A stretch of DNA of 64,000 nucleotides. It comes from an uncultured Eubacteriales bacterium (GTDB lineage: Bacteria > Bacillota > Clostridia > Lachnospirales > Lachnospiraceae). The notes beneath the pieces were generated by a model. That model was given only the letters and a program-made list of their open reading frames with translations. It was not told the origin of the DNA and searched no databases. Shown here piece after piece: positions 1-7,325 of the stretch. Both the position numbers and the translations under genes were made by a program. Location of the stretch: contig CATOIK010000010.1 of the NCBI GenBank assembly GCA_951800645.1, forward strand, positions 20,665-84,664, given 5' to 3'. The stretch's first letter is position 1, and every line of letters starts with the position of its first letter.

Positions 1-242
1 AAGAAGCAGAGGAAAAGGAGTGGAATAAAATATTTGAGATTCGTGAAGACGGCGGTTTCTACATGGGGGATTACATTCTGGAGGATGTGCCTGCCGGCGA
101 CTCCGAAAAGACCGAAGAAGGAACCGGAACATTCGAGGATGACGGAAAGGCAGAAAATGGCCGGATTCAGGAAGAAAGCGCGCCTTACGGCGTCAGAAGA
201 TGTTTGAAGGAAATTCGGTTTGACATTGTGTATAACCGATAA
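1..242 (+). CDS. C-terminal fragment of an unrecognised protein
   Basis: The frame is open from the left edge to a TAA at 240-242, giving about 79 residues of a protein whose start lies outside the window. The visible part is acidic, rich in Glu, Gly and Asp, and ends in a short basic stretch. I see no recognisable motif or membrane segment. The next gene has its own promoter and a leader of over 100 bases, so the two are probably separate transcription units. Function unknown. Confidence 0.6.
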   Translation, partial: EAEEKEWNKIFEIREDGGFYMGDYILEDVPAGDSEKTEEGTGTFEDDGKAENGRIQEESAPYGVRRCLKEIRFDIVYNR

Positions 243-358
243 TGAGGCGCGATGCGCAGATAAGGGGAGGGGCTTGGGAGCGGATTCCTGTTCAGCCGGG
301 AAGCCTAAGCAGGGGCGGGAAATATCATAAAAATGTAAGACAAGTAAATCCGTTTTTA

Positions 359-367
359 TGGTATAAT
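359..367 (+). promoter_or_regulatory. Extended -10 promoter for the GH18 gene
   Basis: TG at 359-360 followed by one base and a perfect TATAAT at 362-367 forms an extended -10 element. No good -35 is visible. Transcription would start near 374, leaving a leader of about 128 bases before the start codon at 502. Confidence 0.55.
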
Positions 368-378
368 AAGAAGAAAAG

Positions 379-453
379 TGTCTGTCGTGCCTGCACGAAC
401 AGACATTTGACGAGAAAACCATCGAGACGGCAGTCGAGATGGCATGCTTTTTT
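379..453 (+). promoter_or_regulatory. Structured leader RNA: two hairpins and a T-run
   Basis: Two stem-loops lie between the promoter and the GH18 gene. The first (379-405) has an 11-12 bp stem with a CCTG loop and one bulged A. The second (419-442) pairs CCATC with GATGG and GAC with GTC around a symmetric GA/GA internal loop, which would form tandem sheared G-A pairs. Six T residues follow at 448-453. This resembles an attenuator or an early terminator in a 5' leader. I could not match it to a known riboswitch class. Confidence 0.4.
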
Positions 454-501
454 CATAGACAACAGATGGAAAAGGAATGCAGCAGACAAGGAGATACACA
501 A

Positions 502-2169
502 ATGAAAAGACGGATGGTGACGGTGACTACAATCCTGGCGACAGTGCTGCTTCTGGCAGCTTTGGGCGGCGGTGCGTTCTTATATATGAAGTATTCCCCT
601 TCCAAGGAGCTGGCAAATCAGAGCGCCTGGTATGATGCAAGCGGAGATGAGATGGCAGTCCTGCTTAACAGTGAGCAGACAGACGGCATCCAGGGCCGTT
701 TGATAGATGGACAGGCTTACCTGCCCCTTATCTGGGTGCAGGAAACCTTAAATGAGAAATTTTACTGGGATGAGGCCAATGCCCAGCTAATTTATACTTT
801 GCCGGAGGAAGTTGTCTATGCAGACGCGTCTTCTGTGGGCAGCAACGGAAAGCCGCTGTTTGTGCAGCAGGAGGACCAGGTGTGGCTGATGACAGAGCTG
901 GTAACTGGTTATACGGATATTCGCATCCGCGCCTACAGCGAGGGAGAGGCAAAGCGTATTTTTGTTGACACCCTCTGGGCCCCCCGGCAGATAGCTGTTT
1001 TAAAGAAGGATGGCCATGTGCGGATCCGGGGCGGAGTAAAGAGCGCAATTCTGACAGATGTGGCAGAGGCAGATTCTGTGGAGGTTCTGGAGGAGCTGGA
1101 AAAGTGGTCCAGGGTACGGACAGAGGACGGACATGTAGGCTATATCCAGAGCCGGGTGCTGATTCCGGATGAGACAAAGGTAAGCCCTATCAGCACTTTT
1201 GAAGAACCGGTATACACTAATATTTCCCTGGAAGAACCTATTGTAATGGTATGGCATCAGGTAACCACAAAGGCAGCCAACGGCGCTTTGGAGGAGCTGA
1301 TGGCAAACACCAAAGGGGTAAATGTGGTGGCGCCTACCTGGTTTATGCTGACGGAAAATGATGGAAGCTATCATTCCCTGACAGACCAGTCTTATGTAGA
1401 TAAAGTACACGCTATGGGCGCCCAGGTGTGGGCAGTGGTAGATAACTTTAATATGGGTACGAATGTTCAGTCTGAGGTATTGTTTGCCAGCACCGAAGCC
1501 AGAAAGAAGCTGATTGCAAATCTGGTGGCAGAGGTAAAGCAGTACGGTATCGATGGCATCAATCTGGATATTGAAGGCATCAAGCCGGAGGCTGGCCCCC
1601 ACTATGTGCAGTTTATCCGGGAACTGTCCGTAGACTGCCGGAAGAACGGCATTATCCTGTCTGTGGATTCTTATGTACCGTCTGCCTATACTTCTTTCTA
1701 TAATCGGGCAGAGCAGGGCCGGGTGGCAGACTATGTGGTTATTATGGGTTACGATGAGCATTATGCCGGAGGAGAGGCTGGCTCCGTGGCGTCTTTAGGC
1801 TATGAACGCAAAGGAATTGAGGATACTTTAAAGGAAGTGCCGAAGGAAAAGGTAATAAGTGCCATTCCCTTCTATACCAGGGTTTGGAAAGAAGAGGCAG
1901 ACGGCAAGGTGACTTCCAGTGCCATGGGCATTAGCCGGGCAGCTTCCTGGGTAGAAGAAAATAATGTGGAGCTGTACTGGCAGGAGGAACTGGGCCAGTA
2001 CTACGGCGAAACCCAAATGGATGGGATTACTTATTCGGTGTGGCTGGAGGATGAACGCTCCATCGGCCTTAAAATGGATTTGATCCGGGATAAGCACCTG
2101 GCCGGCGTAGCCTGCTGGAAGCTGGGCTTTGAACCGGCGTCTATCTGGGATATTGTGAAGCTGCCGTAA
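502..2169 (+). CDS. GH18-family cell-wall hydrolase with SH3 domain (YaaH/SleL-like)
   Basis: A 555-residue exported or membrane-anchored protein. The ATG at 502 follows an AAGGAG at 488-493; an upstream in-frame ATG at 439 has no such site. Residues about 5-30 form a hydrophobic signal or anchor segment. A bacterial SH3-like domain lies near residues 165-220. The C-terminal half is a glycoside hydrolase family 18 barrel with the signature DGINLDIE near residues 351-358, so the catalytic glutamate is present. Relatives act on peptidoglycan during spore germination or wall turnover. The next two genes, a phosphoesterase lipoprotein and an amidase, also look envelope-directed. Substrate is inferred from the family only. 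Confidence 0.8.
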   Translation: MKRRMVTVTTILATVLLLAALGGGAFLYMKYSPSKELANQSAWYDASGDEMAVLLNSEQTDGIQGRLIDGQAYLPLIWVQETLNEKFYWDEANAQLIYTLPEEVVYADASSVGSNGKPLFVQQEDQVWLMTELVTGYTDIRIRAYSEGEAKRIFVDTLWAPRQIAVLKKDGHVRIRGGVKSAILTDVAEADSVEVLEELEKWSRVRTEDGHVGYIQSRVLIPDETKVSPISTFEEPVYTNISLEEPIVMVWHQVTTKAANGALEELMANTKGVNVVAPTWFMLTENDGSYHSLTDQSYVDKVHAMGAQVWAVVDNFNMGTNVQSEVLFASTEARKKLIANLVAEVKQYGIDGINLDIEGIKPEAGPHYVQFIRELSVDCRKNGIILSVDSYVPSAYTSFYNRAEQGRVADYVVIMGYDEHYAGGEAGSVASLGYERKGIEDTLKEVPKEKVISAIPFYTRVWKEEADGKVTSSAMGISRAASWVEENNVELYWQEELGQYYGETQMDGITYSVWLEDERSIGLKMDLIRDKHLAGVACWKLGFEPASIWDIVKLP

Positions 2170-2211
2170 ATCGGAAGCAAAATATACCGGGAAATGGGGA
2201 GGACTATGAGG

Positions 2212-3708
2212 ATGCTGAACTGGAAAAAACAGGGAAAGGGTCGTTTTTTGACTGTAATACTGGCAGCAGGTCTTCTGGCTTCCCTTGCCGGGTGCAGCCG
2301 GGAAACGGGTCTGGCGCCGTCGGAAGATGAGTTTGCAACGCAGCCGGGGATGGAATCTGGGGCGCAAACAGAAAGCGTGCCGGAGGTTCTGCCGAAGCCG
2401 CCAGAGCCGCCCCTTGCTCCCTCCTTTTCAGAGGCAGAAGAAACCGTTGATGAGCCTATACCGGAGGAGACGACTTCTCAGGAGCTGCCGGAGAAGCGGG
2501 TAATTGAGAATATTATTATCGGTACAGACATCCATTATCTGGCTCCTTCCCTGACAGATGGTGGTCCCCGGTTTCAGGAGATGGTGGAGTACGGAGACGG
2601 AAAAGTGGTAACCTACATTTCGGAGATTACCGAGGCATTTTTGGACGAGGTAATCAGCCTGCGGCCCAACGCCCTTATTTTAAGCGGAGATTTGACTCTG
2701 GACGGAGAAAAGGCCAGCCACGAAGGATTGGCCGGTCAGCTTTACCGGGTGGAGGAAGCCGGAGTTCCGGTGCTGGTGATTCCAGGAAACCACGACATCA
2801 ACAACCGGCAGGCGGCCCGTTATGAGGGAACCCAGCGGCTGCCTGCAGAGTTTACTACGCCGGAGGAGTTTCGGGAGATATACCAGGATTTTGGATATAA
2901 CGAGGCCATCAGCGAAGACAGTCGAAGCTTAAGCTATGTGTATCAGTTGGATGAAAATACCCGGATGCTGATGCTGGACACCTGCCAGTATCGTCCGAAA
3001 GGCAAGGTTGGCGGCGCAATTTTAAGCTCTACCTACGACTGGATTGAACGGCAGTTGGAGCAGGCTTGGGATGACAGCATGGATATAATTCCGGTGGCCC
3101 ATCACAATTTGCTGGACCAGAGCGAGATTTATGTGGACAACTGTACCATCGAGCATGGGGAGCAGTTGGCAGATCTTCTGGAGGAATGGGATGTGCCCCT
3201 TTTCTTAAGCGGCCATCTGCATGTGCAGCACACCAAACGGTCTGCGGACAATATGGGGGTCTGGGAAATGGTAACAGCCTCCCTGGCTACGCCGGTCTGT
3301 CAGTACGGCGTTTTGGAGTACCGGGAAAACGGAAGCTTCCAGTACAAAACCTGGGCCCTGGATGTAGAGGGCTGGGCGGCAGAAAAGGGCGTGACAGAGA
3401 AGGATTTGCTGGAGTTTGACCGTTTCAAGGAACCCTTTTTGCGAAAGGTTTTTTACAACCAGTCTATGGCCGCTCTGGAGCTGGTTCCAGAACTGAGCGA
3501 AGAACAAAAAAAGCAGATGTCGGAGCTTTATGGGGAGATGAACTACTACTATTACCAGGGGACTGCTTACCAGATGCGGGATCGGGTAAAGCAAAATCCG
3601 GCCTATGGGCTGTGGCTGGAGGAAGGCGCTGCCAGCGTTCTGGGAGATTATGTGGTATATATTATGGAGGATGCAAAACGAGATTACAACCGGGTGATTG
3701 AAGAATAA
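2212..3708 (+). CDS. Metallophosphoesterase lipoprotein
   Basis: A protein of about 498 residues with a lipoprotein signal: a hydrophobic stretch ending in the lipobox LAGC near residues 25-28, then a Pro/Glu-rich linker. The calcineurin-like metal motifs follow in order: GTDIHYL, SGDLTLDG, PGNHDINNR, AHHN and SGHLHVQH. It should be a metal-dependent phosphoesterase held on the outer face of the membrane; the substrate is unknown. ATG 2212 lies 9 bases after GGAGG; ATG 2206 and 2194 are alternative in-frame starts. It begins 42 bases after the GH18 gene and is probably co-transcribed with it. Confidence 0.8.
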   Translation: MLNWKKQGKGRFLTVILAAGLLASLAGCSRETGLAPSEDEFATQPGMESGAQTESVPEVLPKPPEPPLAPSFSEAEETVDEPIPEETTSQELPEKRVIENIIIGTDIHYLAPSLTDGGPRFQEMVEYGDGKVVTYISEITEAFLDEVISLRPNALILSGDLTLDGEKASHEGLAGQLYRVEEAGVPVLVIPGNHDINNRQAARYEGTQRLPAEFTTPEEFREIYQDFGYNEAISEDSRSLSYVYQLDENTRMLMLDTCQYRPKGKVGGAILSSTYDWIERQLEQAWDDSMDIIPVAHHNLLDQSEIYVDNCTIEHGEQLADLLEEWDVPLFLSGHLHVQHTKRSADNMGVWEMVTASLATPVCQYGVLEYRENGSFQYKTWALDVEGWAAEKGVTEKDLLEFDRFKEPFLRKVFYNQSMAALELVPELSEEQKKQMSELYGEMNYYYYQGTAYQMRDRVKQNPAYGLWLEEGAASVLGDYVVYIMEDAKRDYNRVIEE

Positions 3709-3778
3709 ACAGGAAGTCTTTTTTGAACCCCTGCCGGATATATTGAACATATAAGCTGTGAAATGAGGGATTTGGGCA

Positions 3779-4477
3779 GTGGGAGAAGGTCGCAAAGGGG
3801 AAATGCTGATGGCAGCTATGCTGCTGCTTTTTGTATTTTTAGTTTCCCGCCATGGGGGGATGATGGTATCCGGACGGAATGTGGTGGCCGGAGGAAAGCA
3901 GCCGGTGGTAGTGCTGGATTCCGGACATGGAGGCATCGATCCCGGAAAAATCGGTGTGGACAAAAGCCAGGAAAAAGACATCAATCTGCAGATAGCACAG
4001 AAAGTGAAGGCGTATCTGGAAAATTCCGATGTGGAAGTGATTATGACCAGGGAAGATGACCTGGGGCTTTATGAGGACGGCGCCAGCAACAAAAAGCGGG
4101 AGGATATGCAGAACCGCTGTAAGCTGATAAATGAGACGAAGCCGGATGTGGTAGTCAGTATTCATCAGAACAGCTACCACGAGGAGCCCATTTCCGGCGG
4201 CCAGGTTTTCTATTACAAGGACTCTGAACAGGGAAAGCGATTGGCGGAAATTCTGCAGAAGCGGTTTGACTTTGTGCTGGGAGAGAAAAATACCCGGCTA
4301 GCCAAACCTAACAGCAGCTATTATCTGTTGCTTCATGTCAAGAGCCCTATCGTCATTGTGGAGTGCGGCTTCCTTTCCAACTGGGCCGAGGCTGCCGCGC
4401 TGAATTCCGAAGAATACCAGGATAGGCTGGCCTGGACGATTCACATGGGGATTATGGAATATTTAAATACCAGGTAG
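3779..4477 (+). CDS. cwlD: N-acetylmuramoyl-L-alanine amidase (CwlD-like)
   Basis: An amidase_3-family enzyme of about 232 residues that cleaves the bond between muramic acid and the stem peptide. The zinc and catalytic signature is complete: DSGHGG, a conserved acidic position in the EKDIN stretch, SIHQNS and VECGF. A short hydrophobic N-terminus suggests a signal anchor, as in the spore-cortex amidase CwlD, which matches in size and in having no wall-binding repeats. The start is uncertain: GTG 3779 is the longest, while ATG 3803 and 3809 lie closer to an AAAGGGG. It is the third envelope gene in a row. The symbol is inferred from architecture. Confidence 0.75.
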   Translation: MGEGRKGEMLMAAMLLLFVFLVSRHGGMMVSGRNVVAGGKQPVVVLDSGHGGIDPGKIGVDKSQEKDINLQIAQKVKAYLENSDVEVIMTREDDLGLYEDGASNKKREDMQNRCKLINETKPDVVVSIHQNSYHEEPISGGQVFYYKDSEQGKRLAEILQKRFDFVLGEKNTRLAKPNSSYYLLLHVKSPIVIVECGFLSNWAEAAALNSEEYQDRLAWTIHMGIMEYLNTR

Positions 4478-4492
4478 CGTCTTTACATTTTC

Positions 4493-4521
4493 TTGACATC
4501 AAATTAACGATATGGTACAGT
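4493..4521 (+). promoter_or_regulatory. Sigma-A promoter for the flavoprotein gene
   Basis: TTGACA (4493-4498), a 17-base spacer and TACAGT (4516-4521). Transcription would begin near 4527, where an 8-bp stem with a 7-base loop (4526-4548) starts at once. The perfect -35 agrees with the strongly biased codon use of the gene, which suggests high expression. Confidence 0.7.
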
Positions 4522-4581
4522 AGTGCTTGCTTGTCAATGGCAGGCAAGATAATTTATTTTATTCGGGGAGGAATTATATCC

Positions 4582-6438
4582 ATGAGAAGATCAGGAAAGA
4601 AACTGATTTCCGTATTGCTGGCAGCAGCTATGGTACTGTCTTTAGCAGGATGCGGAAGTAAGAAGGCAGACGCTACTACCGCAGCAGCTACGGAAGCGGC
4701 GTCCACCGAGGCTACTACTGCAGCAGAGGAGACTACCGGAGCTGAAACAGCAGAGAGCCAGCAGGCTGATATTGTAGTGATCGGCGCTGGCGGCGCAGGT
4801 ATGACTGCAGCAATTCAGGCAGTACAGGACGGCGCAACGGATGTTATCGTTCTGGAGAAGATGCCGATTACCGGAGGGAACACCACTCGTTCTACCGGCG
4901 GCCTTAACGCAGCGGCTACCAAGTACCAGGAGGCAGACGGTATCGAAGATTCCATCGAGCTGTTTGTGGAAGACACCATGAAGGGCGGCAAGGACATCAA
5001 CGATAAGGATCTGGTTACTGTAATGGCAGAGAATTCTGCAGCAGCAGTAGACTGGGTAAACGAAATTGGCGGCGATTTAAGTGTTGTAGGTATGTTCGGC
5101 GGCGCAAGCGTGAAGCGTATTCACAGACCGTCTGACACCTCTGCAGTAGGCCCTATGTTAGTAAAGACCCTGAACGCAAAGCTGGCAGAGCTGAATGTTC
5201 CGGTTCTGTTAGAGACTGAGGCAACTGAGATCAAGGTTGATGAGAACGGCGCAGTATGCGGCGTTGTAGCTGAGGACAAGGATGGCAATGTAATGAACAT
5301 CGACTGTACCGCAGTGATTCTGGCTACCGGCGGTTTTGGCGCTAACGGCGTTATGGTTGAGTCTTATAAGCCGGAGCTGAAGGGCTTTGGCACCACCAAC
5401 CATGCAGGCGCTACCGGCGACGGTATGGTTATGGCTACCGCTATTGGCGCAGCTACGGTAGATGTGGAGCAGATTCAGACTCATCCTACCGTTCATCCGG
5501 AGACCCAGACTATGTACACCGAGGGCGTACGCGGCAACGGCGCAATCCTGGTAAACAAAGAGGGCAAGCGTTTTGTAGACGAGCTGGAGACCCGTGACGT
5601 GGTTTCTGCAGCTATTCTGGAGCAGACCGACGGTCAGTGCTATCTGGTATTCGATCAGGCAGTAAGAGACAGCCTGGCAGCCATTGAGTCCTACATCAAG
5701 GCTGGCATTGTAACTGAGGCAGATACTCCGGAGGAGTTAGGCCAGGCAATCGGTATTGACGGCGCAGCATTAGGCGAAACCCTGGCAGCCTATGCAGGTT
5801 ACCAGGCAGCAGGAAATGACGAGGAGTTTGGCCGGGAGAGCATGGAGCTTCCCCTGGATCAGCCTAAGTATTACGCAGCACTGTGCGCACCGGCAATCCA
5901 CCATACCATGGGCGGTGTAAAGATCAATACCAACTGTGAAGTTATGAATGAGGAAGGCAATGTAATCCCTGGCCTCTTTGCAGCAGGTGAGGTAACCGGC
6001 GGCGTTCACGGCGCAAACCGTCTGGGCGGCAATGCTGTAACCGATATTGTAGTATTTGGCCGCATTGCAGGTACTGCAGCAGAGGATTATGTGGCAGCAA
6101 ACGGCGGCCACACCGAGGCTGAGATTACCGCAGCAGCAGGCGGACAGACCGCAGCTCCGGAAGTACAGGGCAATTACAAAGACGGCGTTTACACCGGAAC
6201 TGGCAAGGGCAATAACGGCGACATCACCGTAGAGGTTACGGTTGAGGGCGGCAACATCGTATCTGTTGCTCTGACTGAGCACGGCGAGACCGAGGGTATC
6301 TACGAGGCAGCAGAGAAGAATGTTGTAGAGAGCATCATCAAGACCCAGTCTGCAGAGGTAGACGCAGTATCCGGCGCAACCAATACCAGTAAGGGTATTA
6401 TGGAGGCTGTAAAGGCAGCGCTGGCTGAGGCTGAGTAA
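4582..6438 (+). CDS. FAD/FMN-binding fumarate-reductase-like lipoprotein
   Basis: A lipoprotein of 618 residues that probably reduces an organic acceptor outside the membrane. A signal peptide ends in LAGC, followed by a Thr/Ala/Glu-rich tether. An FAD Rossmann motif (GAGGAGMTAA) starts near residue 63. Active-site residues known from flavocytochrome c fumarate reductase can be placed: THPT, TRDVVSAAIL (the proton-donor Arg), HHTMGGV and NRLGGNAVTD. The C-terminal FMN_bind domain, about residues 530-616, carries SGATNTS, the acceptor for FMN attached by ApbE. There is no haem domain. Start ATG 4582 lies 10 bases after a GGGGAGG; the upstream in-frame ATG at 4531 has no such site. The substrate could be fumarate, urocanate, an enoate or an electron shuttle. 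Confidence 0.8.
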   Translation: MRRSGKKLISVLLAAAMVLSLAGCGSKKADATTAAATEAASTEATTAAEETTGAETAESQQADIVVIGAGGAGMTAAIQAVQDGATDVIVLEKMPITGGNTTRSTGGLNAAATKYQEADGIEDSIELFVEDTMKGGKDINDKDLVTVMAENSAAAVDWVNEIGGDLSVVGMFGGASVKRIHRPSDTSAVGPMLVKTLNAKLAELNVPVLLETEATEIKVDENGAVCGVVAEDKDGNVMNIDCTAVILATGGFGANGVMVESYKPELKGFGTTNHAGATGDGMVMATAIGAATVDVEQIQTHPTVHPETQTMYTEGVRGNGAILVNKEGKRFVDELETRDVVSAAILEQTDGQCYLVFDQAVRDSLAAIESYIKAGIVTEADTPEELGQAIGIDGAALGETLAAYAGYQAAGNDEEFGRESMELPLDQPKYYAALCAPAIHHTMGGVKINTNCEVMNEEGNVIPGLFAAGEVTGGVHGANRLGGNAVTDIVVFGRIAGTAAEDYVAANGGHTEAEITAAAGGQTAAPEVQGNYKDGVYTGTGKGNNGDITVEVTVEGGNIVSVALTEHGETEGIYEAAEKNVVESIIKTQSAEVDAVSGATNTSKGIMEAVKAALAEAE

Positions 6439-6460
6439 AAAAGCAATAAAACAGAGAAAT

Positions 6461-6496
6461 AAAAACCTTCAAGCTGACTCAGATTGAAGGTTTTTT
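6461..6496 (+). terminator. Rho-independent terminator after the flavoprotein gene
   Basis: AAAACCTTCAA pairs with TTGAAGGTTTT around a short loop and ends in a six-T run, 23 bases after the stop codon. It is a strong intrinsic terminator. Confidence 0.85.
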
Positions 6497-6536
6497 CTAT
6501 ATCATAAAACGCTCCGCGGGATGCCCGCGATGATAT
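6497..6536. repeat. REP-like hairpin element, copy C
   Basis: ATATCAT (6499-6505) pairs with ATGATAT (6530-6536) around an inner CGCGGG-ATG-CCCGCG hairpin, leaving a nine-base one-sided bulge. The 19 bases at 6506-6524 are identical to 49087-49105 in another hairpin repeat, so this is one member of a dispersed palindromic family. It sits between convergent genes. Confidence 0.55.
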
Positions 6537-6566
6537 GCAAAAGTTTTAAAAAAGCAGGAATGAAAG

Positions 6567-7277
6567 CTACCGCTTCACTTCAAATTTATACCCAATCCCC
6601 CACACTGTAGTCAGGGCCCAGTTGGCGTGATCTTTGATCTTTTCCCGCAGCCGTTTAATATGTACATCTACTGTGCGGGTGTCGCCGATGTACTCATAGC
6701 CCCAGATGTGGTCTAAAAGCTGCTCTCTGGTAAATACCTGGTTGGGAGAGGAAGCCAGGAAGTATAAAAGCTCCAGCTCTTTTGGCGGCATCTCCACGGG
6801 GCGGCCGCAGTAGGTGACGGAGTAGTTGGTTAGGTTTACGATCAGGTCCGGATATTCCACATAGTCTCCCTGAGGCGTCTGAGCCGGCAGGGAAGATGCA
6901 GGAGCAGTCTGATAGCGGCGCAGGACTGCTTTTACGCGGGCTACCAGTTCTTTGGAGTCAAAGGGCTTGATAATATAGTCATCTGCGCCCAGCTCCAGTC
7001 CCAGCACCTTGTCAAAGATTTCTCCCTTGGCGGACAGCATGATGATGGGAACCTGGGAAGCCGCCCGCAGCTCCCGGCAGACCTGGTAGCCGTCTATGCC
7101 TGGAAGCATTAGGTCCAGAAGTATCAGGTTCGGCTTGAAAATGGGGAACTGCTTTAAGGCCTCCTCTCCATCCAGAACCATTTTTGTTTCAAAACATTCT
7201 TTGGTTAAGTAAAGAGAGATCAGCTCTGCAATATTCTCATCGTCGTCTACAATTAAAATCCGCTGTTTTTCAGCCAT
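6567..7277 (-). CDS. OmpR/PhoB-family response regulator, no partner kinase nearby
   Basis: A two-component regulator of 236 residues. The receiver domain (about 1-120) has the acidic pocket IVDDDEN, the phosphorylation site in LILLDLMLPG and the conserved Lys in IKPF. The C-terminal winged helix (about 135-234) has the recognition helix RTVDVHIKRLREKI and ends in the usual GIGYKFE. It starts 48 bases after the mutS2 stop behind a clean GAGGAGG, so it may be co-transcribed with mutS2. No histidine kinase gene lies in the window, so its signal is unknown. Confidence 0.88.
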   Translation of the reverse strand: MAEKQRILIVDDDENIAELISLYLTKECFETKMVLDGEEALKQFPIFKPNLILLDLMLPGIDGYQVCRELRAASQVPIIMLSAKGEIFDKVLGLELGADDYIIKPFDSKELVARVKAVLRRYQTAPASSLPAQTPQGDYVEYPDLIVNLTNYSVTYCGRPVEMPPKELELLYFLASSPNQVFTREQLLDHIWGYEYIGDTRTVDVHIKRLREKIKDHANWALTTVWGIGYKFEVKR

Positions 7278-7325
7278 GTGTTGTCGTCCTCCTCTTGTTG
7301 TGATAGCGAATTGTTGCCTGAAATT

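Noticed and set aside
242..501. An open frame of 87 codons before the GH18 gene.
   Set aside because: It crosses the promoter and leader hairpins, has no ribosome site and is rich in Arg, Ser and Gly in a random-looking way.
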